DNA from: Candidatus Omnitrophota bacterium
GTDB lineage: Bacteria; Omnitrophota; Gorgyraeia; Tantalellales; Tantalellaceae
Length of the DNA stretch: 64,000 nucleotides
Assembly: GCA_014728045.1 (NCBI GenBank)
Contig: WJMH01000007.1
Location: forward strand, 1 to 64,000
Reading direction: 5' to 3'
How positions within the stretch are numbered: position 1 is the stretch's first letter; the number at the start of each line of letters is the position of its first letter. The notes below the pieces were generated by a model, which did not search any database, was not told the DNA's origin, and worked only from the letters and a program-made list of their open reading frames with translations. Positions 15,723 to 23,203 of the stretch are shown here, in pieces. The position numbers and the translations under genes were made by a program.

Positions 15723-16985
15723 CTAAGCCTTTACGATCGGTATCTCATCCCAGCGAGTGGAATATCCGGGGGAAAGTATCCTCCGGCGCATCGCCCATTT
15801 CTTCATGATTCCGTTGGAGGCATATGAAAGAAGCCCCCTGCCCCATCTTGAATTCAATTTATCCACGGCGTGCATCAGCGCCTCGCTTTTACTATTATAG
15901 TAACCGGCCTCGAACAAATCCAGCTGTAAATTCCTCCTGCCGGATATATCCATGAGGATCACGCCCGCCTTCGCGTACCGCTTCCCTTCGAGGTATATAC
16001 GATCTATTATCCCGTGCGCCGCTCTTATGATCGCCGAAGTTCCGGCCGTGGGCGTTGCCAGTGACCGGTAAGAGCCGTTATAATAGCGGTCTCTGTCATA
16101 AGAAGAGGTCATGATAAAAACGAACAGTCCGGAACAGACGCTTCCCTGACGCCTGAGTTTTACGGCTGCCCTTGTCGCATAATCCGAAACGGCTTCTTTT
16201 ATCTGGTTTATATCCGTGATCTTCCGTCCGAAAGACCTGCTCGAGGTTATTTCCTTCTTGTTCTTTGATACGGACTCTATATCCATGCAGCAGGTCCCGT
16301 TAAGCTCGCGGACAAGCCTTTCTCCGGTAACGGTCATGTGGGCTCTTGCCCACCGGGGATCAACCCTTTTGAGATCCAAAGCGGTGCTTATGCGGTGCCT
16401 TTTGAGGTATTTCGCGTATTGGGTGCCTACGCCCCATATACCCTCAACGGGAAAACTGCCGAGAATCTGCTCGGCCTTCTTTGCAGGAAGCGCCGAAAGA
16501 TCGAACACACCGTCATGCCGGAGGTCCTTCTTGGCCAGTTCATTCGCGATCTTGGCAAGCACCTTGGTGCCGGCTATGCCCACTGAGACGGGTATTCCGG
16601 TCCACGCCAGAACAGTTCGCCTGATCTTGCGGCCCTGACCGGTTAAATTCCCGCGCGCATCCGGAAGTTTAAGGAAGGCCTCGTCTATGGAATAGACCTC
16701 TATGTCAGGAGCGAAACCCGAGAGGGTCTCCATGACCCTTTTTGACATATCCGCGTACAAGGCGTAGTTTGAGGAGAATATCTTGACTCCGTGCTCCCGG
16801 AGAAATGTCTCGCATTTGAACAGCGGCGCGCCCATTTTGATCCCGAGATCTTTGGATTCCTGCGATCTGGATATGACACAACCGTCATTATTGGAAAGAA
16901 CGACAACGGCTCTTCCGTTTAGGGAAGGTTTGAATACCCGTTCGCAGGATACATAAAAATTATTACAATCGACCAGTGCTATCAT
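15723..16985 (-). CDS. umuC: Translesion DNA polymerase V catalytic subunit
   Basis: The 420-residue protein has full UmuC length. The Y-family active-site strands are present: MIALVDCNNFYVSCERVF with the first metal Asp, and YSIDEAFL near residues 95-102 with the second metal Asp-Glu. A little-finger domain and C-terminal region with LLSYASNG follow. It copies past lesions at low fidelity once activated by processed UmuD and RecA. Its start overlaps the stop of the HTH-UmuD gene by 4 nt (ATGA), so the two are translated together. Confidence 0.95.
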   Translation of the reverse strand: MIALVDCNNFYVSCERVFKPSLNGRAVVVLSNNDGCVISRSQESKDLGIKMGAPLFKCETFLREHGVKIFSSNYALYADMSKRVMETLSGFAPDIEVYSIDEAFLKLPDARGNLTGQGRKIRRTVLAWTGIPVSVGIAGTKVLAKIANELAKKDLRHDGVFDLSALPAKKAEQILGSFPVEGIWGVGTQYAKYLKRHRISTALDLKRVDPRWARAHMTVTGERLVRELNGTCCMDIESVSKNKKEITSSRSFGRKITDINQIKEAVSDYATRAAVKLRRQGSVCSGLFVFIMTSSYDRDRYYNGSYRSLATPTAGTSAIIRAAHGIIDRIYLEGKRYAKAGVILMDISGRRNLQLDLFEAGYYNSKSEALMHAVDKLNSRWGRGLLSYASNGIMKKWAMRRRILSPGYSTRWDEIPIVKA

Positions 16986-17605
16986 ACCGGATGTATCACG
17001 TTGGTCACCACGCCCCAGACCACGAATTCCTCTTCCCCGGTTATCTCTATCTCGGAGTATTCCTCGTTTTCAGGGACAAGGTAAAGTTTTTTGCGTGTTT
17101 TTCGTATGCGCTTGACCGTAAGTTCCCCGTTGAGGACCGCTATGACTATACTGCTGTTCCCTGGGGTCCTGGACCTGTCGACCACGAGTATATCCCCGTG
17201 ATTTATGCCGGCATCCTGCATCGAGTCACCCGAAACCCTGACGAAAAAGGTCGAGGCGGGATTTTTTATGACAAGGTCGTTCAGGTTAAGCCGTTTCTCG
17301 ATATAATCGTCCGCCGGGGACGGAAATCCCGCCGATATATGCGATGTGTATAAGGGCATTCTGCGGATCGGCACGGTAGCGTCGCCATAAAGCGTTAATG
17401 CCCCGGGAACGGTAACCCCCGCGAGATCACCCGCGCTTACCTTGAGGACGCGGGCAAGACGGGCCAGTTCGGACACCTTGGGCTCCCTTCTTCCGCCCTC
17501 CCAGTTGGCAACGCACCCCTGCACCACCCCCATAAGAGCGGCGAGTTTCTGCTGGGAATATCCTTTTTGCTTGCGTATCCTTTTGAGGTTCTCTGAAAAT
17601 CGCAT
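16982..17605 (-). CDS. HTH-UmuD: XRE repressor fused to S24 autoprotease
   Basis: The 207-residue protein combines an N-terminal XRE helix-turn-helix (residues about 1-60, YSQQKLAALMG and WEGGRREPK) with a UmuD-type S24 domain. The predicted self-cleavage bond is Ala92-Gly93 in SAGFPSP, with the catalytic Ser128 in GDSM and Lys165 in LTVKR. It therefore probably represses its own operon until RecA-triggered cleavage frees a UmuD'-like fragment for the polymerase. The start chosen (MRFSENL) lies only 5 nt after a perfect operator palindrome; the in-frame ATG at 17641 would put the operator inside the coding region. No ribosome site is visible, so translation may be leaderless. Confidence 0.9.
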   Translation of the reverse strand: MRFSENLKRIRKQKGYSQQKLAALMGVVQGCVANWEGGRREPKVSELARLARVLKVSAGDLAGVTVPGALTLYGDATVPIRRMPLYTSHISAGFPSPADDYIEKRLNLNDLVIKNPASTFFVRVSGDSMQDAGINHGDILVVDRSRTPGNSSIVIAVLNGELTVKRIRKTRKKLYLVPENEEYSEIEITGEEEFVVWGVVTNVIHPV

Positions 17606-17610
17606 GTAAA

Positions 17611-17639
17611 GCATATTATCACATATTGTGATAATATGC
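17611..17639. promoter_or_regulatory. Perfect operator palindrome of the umuDC-like operon
   Basis: GCATATTATCACA and TGTGATAATATGC are exact inverted copies around a 3-nt centre, giving a 29-bp perfect palindrome next to the start of the repressor-autoprotease gene. GATAAT inside the left-reading arm can serve as a -10. This is the obvious binding site for the HTH protein encoded by the next gene. Confidence 0.8.
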
Positions 17640-17642
17640 AAT

Positions 17643-19205
17643 TCAGAATGTGTGGGAGAATTTGACGGTGAATTGCTGGGTTTTCTGGAAAGAGGCGCCC
17701 ACGTGCCACAGGGACCGGGTCCTTACGAAAACCCCCGAAATGGAGTCCGCCTTGGTCAGTTTCCAGCGGATCTCGGTGTATATCATATTGTGGAGAGAGC
17801 TGTCGTGCGGTCTGTATGAAAAACTGTCGCTGAAGATCGCCTTAAAACGGCCGTCGAACAGCTCGCGCGAGACGAACAGCGTCGCCGCATGCGATACAAG
17901 CACTTTCGGACTGTAATAGTTATATTCAAAGGGTGAATTGTTAAGCGTTATGTCCTTTCTCAAAAAATCCAGTCTGTGGTATGTATATGAAAGATCGACC
18001 GTCGAAGGTCCCTTCAGTATATGCATTATGGGTGAAGCGCTGATCGACAGGCTCGCGTTATTGTCGGGGGCCTGCCCATGGGTATAAGAATCGGCTTCCA
18101 CATCTGCGTTGAAGCTCAGGTATCTGGCAAGATCCACATGCGCCCCAAGCACAAACCCGTGCCTATCCACCCGTTGTGTCAGTATTTCCTTTTTGGCATC
18201 CTGGTGTTCTTTCTCGTAGGCGAAGTTGATGCTCATATGAGGCCCTATATTCTTCAGGCCCCGGAAATAACAATCGAATATCGCCTGTTCATCCATGCTG
18301 TAATACTTGAAGACACCGCCGCCGAAAAGTACCAGGTCTTCGGTAAAGGCTTTGCTGATCTCGATAGTGCCTATTTTCCTCGAATATCTATCTACCCCGG
18401 GCTCGGTCCTGCGCTTATCGACAAAGGTCGATTCCATCTGGTATCCGTCCTGCAGATACATCGATCCCCCGTAGGTCTGCACGAGATGTCTGGCGTCCCC
18501 CTTGACCTTGAAAAAATCTATCTGCGTGAATACCTGAGGTTTCATGAGCCTTTCTATCTGGTCCAGTCTCCTCTGCGCGCGCACGTTGCCCGGGTAAAGC
18601 TCAAGTATGCCCAGATAATATTGCCGGGCCTTTTCATAGGCGCTCGTGTGCAGATACTCGTCCGCCAGCTTTTTATAGGTTTCAAGCTGTTCCGGATGCT
18701 TTCGTATCCGGTCGACTACATGCCCGTGACGCGTCCGTGTGTCATGGTGGGAATGCTTCATGGAATCCAGGTGTTTCAGTGTTCTTTTTACGAATATCTT
18801 GTTTGGATCTTTTTCAAGAACTTCTTTTAAAAGTTCCCGCGCCTTGCGGTAATGGCCCGTCCACATATATTCAAGCCCAAGACCTTCCTTGGCTCCGATA
18901 TCATCGGGGTCTATTTCAAGTATCCTCTTGAACTGTTCTATGGCTTTCTCAGGCTTGTCCACGGTTATGTAAAGCGCGGCAAGTCTTTTTCTGAGATCCT
19001 TGTTCCGGGGCTCCTCTTTTATTTTTTCCTTCAGCCGGGCGATGCTCCCGGCCTTGTCCTCGGCGTGGCATCTCTTCGCCGCTCCGAAAAGCAAAATAAG
19101 CGCCAGGCTCGCCAGAAGAGCCTTCCAGATAGCACCGCGGAATCCATACCGGCGTGAAGGGGGTATCGCGCATTTTCCGGTTATTGATCCTCTCACTCGA
19201 AACAT
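17643..19205 (-). CDS. Exported TPR protein with C-terminal beta-barrel
   Basis: 520 residues. A basic N-terminus and hydrophobic helix (LLASLALILLFGAA) lead to export. Residues about 50-235 hold tetratricopeptide repeats (for instance PEKAIEQFKRILEIDPDDIGAKEGLG), interrupted by a His-rich linker. From about 240 to the end the sequence alternates polar and aromatic residues as in outer-membrane barrels, ending in phenylalanine (VKFSHTF), a Bam recognition feature. A role in surface polysaccharide or protein secretion, as for other TPR-barrel proteins, is a guess. GGGAG precedes the start. The YaeQ-like gene ends 1 nt upstream. Confidence 0.82.
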   Translation of the reverse strand: MFRVRGSITGKCAIPPSRRYGFRGAIWKALLASLALILLFGAAKRCHAEDKAGSIARLKEKIKEEPRNKDLRKRLAALYITVDKPEKAIEQFKRILEIDPDDIGAKEGLGLEYMWTGHYRKARELLKEVLEKDPNKIFVKRTLKHLDSMKHSHHDTRTRHGHVVDRIRKHPEQLETYKKLADEYLHTSAYEKARQYYLGILELYPGNVRAQRRLDQIERLMKPQVFTQIDFFKVKGDARHLVQTYGGSMYLQDGYQMESTFVDKRRTEPGVDRYSRKIGTIEISKAFTEDLVLFGGGVFKYYSMDEQAIFDCYFRGLKNIGPHMSINFAYEKEHQDAKKEILTQRVDRHGFVLGAHVDLARYLSFNADVEADSYTHGQAPDNNASLSISASPIMHILKGPSTVDLSYTYHRLDFLRKDITLNNSPFEYNYYSPKVLVSHAATLFVSRELFDGRFKAIFSDSFSYRPHDSSLHNMIYTEIRWKLTKADSISGVFVRTRSLWHVGASFQKTQQFTVKFSHTF

Positions 19206-19206
19206 C

Positions 19207-19695
19207 TTAAAGCTCTCCCTCCATTCTATATGCCAGGTGGTCCTTGAGCTTCACCCGGGATAAGTATTCATCGGTAAGCCGTTCAGTGACTTCTTCAGGG
19301 AAACTCACTATATCAACAATGCCTTTATGTGAGGCCTTCCTGCGCTGCTCGAGAACAAGTTCCCTGAATTGCTTAACACCCTTTGTGATCTTGATGAAGG
19401 AAAAATGCGTATTTGTGAACTTGTGAAGGATCTTGTAGATCTTCTGTTTGCCGACAGCACCGCATTCGCCCCAGAATACCGGTTTACCCCTCACATCGAG
19501 CATTACAAGATCCGGCTTGTATCTTTCCCCTATGCGCATCTCTATCTGCAGGTCGGGATAAAAGGGGTAGTATAAAGCGTAGCACAGTATTTTGCCCGCT
19601 ACATGCGCGAATGTTTCATGACTTTTCTTGATAAGGACTATTTTCTTATCACGTATTTTGAACGTGAATTTCTTTCTGAGATCTATGTCGCCCAT
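19207..19695 (-). CDS. YaeQ-like protein with nuclease-type fold
   Basis: The 162-residue protein resembles the YaeQ family, which has a PD-(D/E)XK nuclease fold without proven activity. HETFAHVAGKILCYAL near residue 27, YKPDLVMLD near 59 and VFWGECG near 73 match the family's core; the last replaces the usual WIEVG. A positively charged tail follows. It may be a divergent, possibly inactive, member. It lies between the TPR-barrel gene and the flavin-oxidase-fold gene on the same strand, with tight spacing. Confidence 0.68.
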   Translation of the reverse strand: MGDIDLRKKFTFKIRDKKIVLIKKSHETFAHVAGKILCYALYYPFYPDLQIEMRIGERYKPDLVMLDVRGKPVFWGECGAVGKQKIYKILHKFTNTHFSFIKITKGVKQFRELVLEQRRKASHKGIVDIVSFPEEVTERLTDEYLSRVKLKDHLAYRMEGEL

Positions 19696-19709
19696 TTAAG
19701 ATATGCTAT

Positions 19710-20138
19710 TTAAGGGATAAGCTCGGTAACTTGCCTGAGCCCCGCTACCAGAATATACTTCTCCACCCGGATATTTATCATTATACAGGATGGGTCCATC
19801 ACAAAGTCTTCAAGGGAGGGGAACCTCTCAAGATACGGTTCCGCCATTCTGTCTTTATCAGCTCTCCGGGCGGCACCAAGCACTGTTACCGCGTGTGCCT
19901 GCCTGAAATCAGATGCGCGAGCCCCAGTATTTACCAGGAGTGACACCATCGGGTCCTTTTTTATGTTCGAATACTTGCTCGTATCCTCAAGGGTCGGGAA
20001 ATACACGTTGAGTAGATCCGGGGTTCCCGCAAAACAGATAAGTGACGTGTAGGGGTATGGCTCTCCTTTTGTAGCAAGAACGCCAAGTCTTTGCTCGCGC
20101 AGGATATTTTCTATGGTCTGCCGTGTGTCCTTTTCCAT
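19710..20138 (-). CDS. Pyridoxamine 5'-phosphate oxidase-fold protein
   Basis: 142 residues with the split-barrel FMN-binding fold: LGVLATKGEPYPYTSLICFA at the start, DTSKYSNIKKDPMVSLLV in the middle and IRVEKYILVAG near the end. Small single-domain members reduce F420, flavin or heme substrates and rarely make pyridoxal phosphate. The exact substrate cannot be told. The ATG at 20138 is chosen over a TTG one codon earlier; AAAGGAAAG lies before it. It is divergent from uvsE. Confidence 0.85.
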   Translation of the reverse strand: MEKDTRQTIENILREQRLGVLATKGEPYPYTSLICFAGTPDLLNVYFPTLEDTSKYSNIKKDPMVSLLVNTGARASDFRQAHAVTVLGAARRADKDRMAEPYLERFPSLEDFVMDPSCIMINIRVEKYILVAGLRQVTELIP

Positions 20139-20254
20139 CAAACGTTACTTTCCTTTGCCTGATATTTTTCAATCATTTTACACCCTTGCAGGTCATATTG
20201 AAAGTTTTATGATTTATATTTTTTTATTTCGATTAATATGATTAAATAGTATCT

Positions 20255-21142
20255 ATGAGGATAGGCTACCCCTGCATAAATAGAAGCATAGACTGCAGAG
20301 CAAGCAGCACTTTCCGGCTGGCTTCTTATTCCGAAAAAAGGCTGAAACAGACCGTTAGGAACAACCTTTCCTGCTTGTTGAGGATCCTTGAGTACAATCT
20401 TTCCCACGATATACTGTTTTTCAGGATAAGCTCGGATCTGGTCCCTTTTGCTTCCCACCCCGTCTGTAAATTCGACTGGAAGAAGCATTTCAGAAAAGAC
20501 CTGCACCGGATCGGTGATTTCATTAAAGAAAACCGGATGCGCATATCCATGCACCCTGACCAGTTCATTCTCATTAATTCTCCTAAAGAAGATGTCATAA
20601 GACGAAGCGTGGCAGAACTTGAATACCATTGCACCCTTCTGGATGTGATGGGGCTGGACCGAAATGCCAAGGTTCAGATACATGTAGGCGGAGTATACCA
20701 GGACAAGCCGGGCGCGATCGAAAGGTTCTCCAGAAACTATAAAAATCTCGAAAGAAAAATCAAAAAAAGGCTTGTAATCGAAAATGATGACAAGCTTTAC
20801 AGTCTCAGGGACTGTCTTTCAGTTCACGAAAGAACGGGCGTTCCCATCCTTTTCGATGTTTTTCACCACAAGTGCCTGAATAACGGTGAAAAACTTCGAG
20901 ATGCCCTGCTCAAGGCAAGAAAGACCTGGCAGAAAAAGGACGGGATGATCATGGTCGACTTCTCCAGCCAGGAAAAAGGCCGGCCCAAAGGCACCCACAC
21001 CTCAACTATAAACACACGTTCATTTAAAGGATTTATCCGCGATATCAGCGGCATAGACGCGGATATCATGCTGGAGATAAAGGACAAGGAAAAAAGCGCC
21101 TTGAAAGCTGTCAGGGTTCTAAAAGATCTCCGTAGAATATAA
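20255..21142 (+). CDS. uvsE: UV damage endonuclease
   Basis: The 295-residue protein is a full UvsE/UVDE TIM-barrel enzyme, which nicks DNA 5' of cyclobutane dimers and (6-4) photoproducts without needing other factors. The family start MRIGYPCIN, the RISSDLVPFASH segment, SMHPDQFILINSP, QIHVGGVY and ENDD carry the histidines, glutamates and aspartates that hold three metal ions. The gene is divergent from its leftward neighbour, and a weak TTGCAG-N16-TATGAT can be seen about 60 nt upstream. No ribosome site is clear. It ends at a strong shared terminator. Confidence 0.95.
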   Translation: MRIGYPCINRSIDCRASSTFRLASYSEKRLKQTVRNNLSCLLRILEYNLSHDILFFRISSDLVPFASHPVCKFDWKKHFRKDLHRIGDFIKENRMRISMHPDQFILINSPKEDVIRRSVAELEYHCTLLDVMGLDRNAKVQIHVGGVYQDKPGAIERFSRNYKNLERKIKKRLVIENDDKLYSLRDCLSVHERTGVPILFDVFHHKCLNNGEKLRDALLKARKTWQKKDGMIMVDFSSQEKGRPKGTHTSTINTRSFKGFIRDISGIDADIMLEIKDKEKSALKAVRVLKDLRRI

Positions 21143-21148
21143 AAATAG

Positions 21149-21190
21149 GGACGGTCCGGTCAAAACTGGAACCGGACCGTCCGTTCTTTT
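21149..21190. terminator. Bidirectional terminator between uvsE and the DUF378 gene
   Basis: GGACGGTCCGGT and ACCGGACCGTCC make a perfect 12-bp stem with a 10-nt loop. Rightward it is followed by GTTCTTTT, leftward by CTATTTTTAT, so it can end both converging transcripts. Confidence 0.85.
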
Positions 21191-21202
21191 GTTAGGGTCG
21201 CT

Positions 21203-21400
21203 TTATTCCTTTATTATCTTACCGAGGATAACAAGAGAATATATCGCCGCAAGCCCCACGAGCGAATACACTATTTTCGCAGGAACCGTCATATCACCTA
21301 AAAGAGCGGCAACCAGGTCAAAATTGAATATGCCCACAAGACCCCAGTTAACGCCCCCCACTATAACCAGAATAAGCGCAATGACATTCAAGGCTTTCAT
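21203..21400 (-). CDS. DUF378 small membrane protein
   Basis: The 65-residue protein has two membrane helices (LNVIALILVIVGGVNWGLVGI and IVYSLVGLAAIYSLVIL). NWGLVG and the F-x-D pair between helices are hallmarks of DUF378. The function of this family is unknown. GGGGGG lies 7 nt before the ATG at 21400, which is preferred to a longer frame from 21430. Confidence 0.88.
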   Translation of the reverse strand: MKALNVIALILVIVGGVNWGLVGIFNFDLVAALLGDMTVPAKIVYSLVGLAAIYSLVILGKIIKE

Positions 21401-21509
21401 ACATATCCCCCCTTTTTTTAGCCTGCACAACCATAATGAACCTTCTGATAAAGTATATATTCTTTTTCGGAAAATACAACAGCAGGAAACGATTTTCCAA
21501 AAAGGCGGT

Positions 21510-22859
21510 TCAATCCTGCTGCTTTTCTATGTACTTATCAACATTGAACTTTGATTTGCATCCGTTATAGCTCATATAGCGGATCTTACCGAATATTGCC
21601 CGTTCTGGCCAGGCGCGGTCGTGAATACCGCCTATCGACCAGGCAACACCCGCGTATCCATTAGGATCTCTCCCGTCAAGTTCATACTTATCATTCAGCG
21701 AAATAGCCACCTTGAACGCTTTTTCCGGGGACTGGGACCATTCAAGTATCTTTTTGCCCCAGTACATGCGCAAATAACCGTGCATCTTCCCCGTTCTTAC
21801 AAGCTGGGTCTGCGCTGCGTTCCACAGGGGGTCATGCGTTTTGGACTCTTCGAACCGCTTTAAAGAATAAGTGTATCCCCTTTTATCCTTACGATGCTCG
21901 TTTAGCGTCTTTTTCGCCCAGGGCTGCAATCCCCGGAATTTATCATAATCCTTATTGTAATAGCAGAGGTTATCCGAAAGTTCACGCCTTACTATAAGTT
22001 CTTCCAGGAACGCTTCTTTGGCTTTTCGGGGTGCCTTCGCATCACGGATCTTCAAAGCGACCCTTTGCGCGGAGATCTGTCCGAAATGCAAATAAGGCGA
22101 AAGATCGGAAGTCCCCTCTTCTGTAGGGTCATTCCTCGCATCGTCATAATCGGCAAGTCTTTTCTTGATAAATCTATTTAAAACATAGGTCGCAGCTCTT
22201 TCCCCCGGGCTCAACCAGGAGATCTCAGGGACGGATGTGTCGATCTTGAGACTTTTCCGGGCTTTAGCCCAGTCCGAGGTGCTTTTTTGCCTCTTCCACG
22301 GGATATTATGCGGCCTGAGGGGCGGGAACTGTTCCAGATACTCCGGCAGTAGGCTGTTGATCTTCGGCCGGAAAGTATAAGCGGCATACTCTTGTTTATC
22401 TGATGCGACCCAGCAGGGAACTATATTATGGGCATCCACTTCGTAAAAAGGGATGGATATTTTATTTGAAACTTTCTTTTTCCAAGTCCGTTTTATCTTC
22501 AGGGGGTCAAAATCAGTGACCAGTGCTCCCGCTCTATATTTATCGATGAATTTTGGTATTTCCCCAGATGGATCTCCCTGGAGCAGATAGAAGGGTATGT
22601 GTTTTTTCTCGAGATCCTCTTCGGTGGTCTTTAAGCCTTCCAGCATAAAGCCATATTGCCTGATCGCAGCCCCCAAAAAGTCCGGCACAAAACAAAAGAC
22701 CACGGCGAGCGGCTGCCCAAGTTCCTGAGCTTTCTGCTTAGCGAATAAAAGAGCCCAGTTATTCTTAGCGCGCTGGTCCCTGCTCATCCAGTAGATGACA
22801 GGCCCCTTGCGTTCGTTGCCCTTTTTGAGGAGTCTCGTTCGTTCGGGTTTTACATGCAT
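21510..22859 (-). CDS. phr: Class II deoxyribodipyrimidine photolyase
   Basis: 449 residues, matching class II CPD photolyases rather than class [47 protein letters not shown] and the FAD-contacting [20 protein letters not shown] run are nearly canonical, followed by IFGKIRYMS. It repairs cyclobutane dimers using blue light and FADH-. This implies the organism, or its ancestor, meets sunlight, which stands out beside the anaerobe-type electron carriers in the window. The gene overlaps the upstream lipoprotein gene by 10 nt and probably belongs to the trk-CARDB transcript. Confidence 0.96.
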   Translation of the reverse strand: MHVKPERTRLLKKGNERKGPVIYWMSRDQRAKNNWALLFAKQKAQELGQPLAVVFCFVPDFLGAAIRQYGFMLEGLKTTEEDLEKKHIPFYLLQGDPSGEIPKFIDKYRAGALVTDFDPLKIKRTWKKKVSNKISIPFYEVDAHNIVPCWVASDKQEYAAYTFRPKINSLLPEYLEQFPPLRPHNIPWKRQKSTSDWAKARKSLKIDTSVPEISWLSPGERAATYVLNRFIKKRLADYDDARNDPTEEGTSDLSPYLHFGQISAQRVALKIRDAKAPRKAKEAFLEELIVRRELSDNLCYYNKDYDKFRGLQPWAKKTLNEHRKDKRGYTYSLKRFEESKTHDPLWNAAQTQLVRTGKMHGYLRMYWGKKILEWSQSPEKAFKVAISLNDKYELDGRDPNGYAGVAWSIGGIHDRAWPERAIFGKIRYMSYNGCKSKFNVDKYIEKQQD

Positions 22860-23173
22860 GGGGTGTCCTCCGGGGAAGGTTCGCCGATCTCGTCTTCACC
22901 AAAAGCGCTGGCGCTCTTAACTTTCCAGATGTTCATCTGGCGGTCAAAAACCAGATTCACCCTGTATTTGGATTTTTCTGTCGTGATATAGACAAGCGCC
23001 ATGCCATTGCAGTCGGACATCAGTTCAGCCCTTGAATAGCCGGGGTCCCTGGCCGATTTCTTAATGAAATGCCGGGCGGCCTCGCTGGGTGTCATTCGCT
23101 CTGGCGACCGGCGGAAAGAGGCACAGCTTGTAAGGAAAAACGCCAAAAAGATTAAAATGAAGTATCGCGGCAT
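22850..23173 (-). CDS. Small lipoprotein of unknown function
   Basis: The 107-residue product has a lipoprotein signal peptide with lipobox LTSC (Cys17), so it is anchored in a membrane after lipidation. The rest forms a small alpha/beta domain with a basic helical start and a [16 protein letters not shown] strand pair, ending in a cysteine. I do not recognise the family. GGAG precedes the start. The 3' end overlaps the photolyase gene. Confidence 0.75.
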   Translation of the reverse strand: MPRYFILIFLAFFLTSCASFRRSPERMTPSEAARHFIKKSARDPGYSRAELMSDCNGMALVYITTEKSKYRVNLVFDRQMNIWKVKSASAFGEDEIGEPSPEDTPCM

Positions 23174-23203
23174 GTACAGTCTCCTGCTGATCTCTTTGAC
23201 GTC

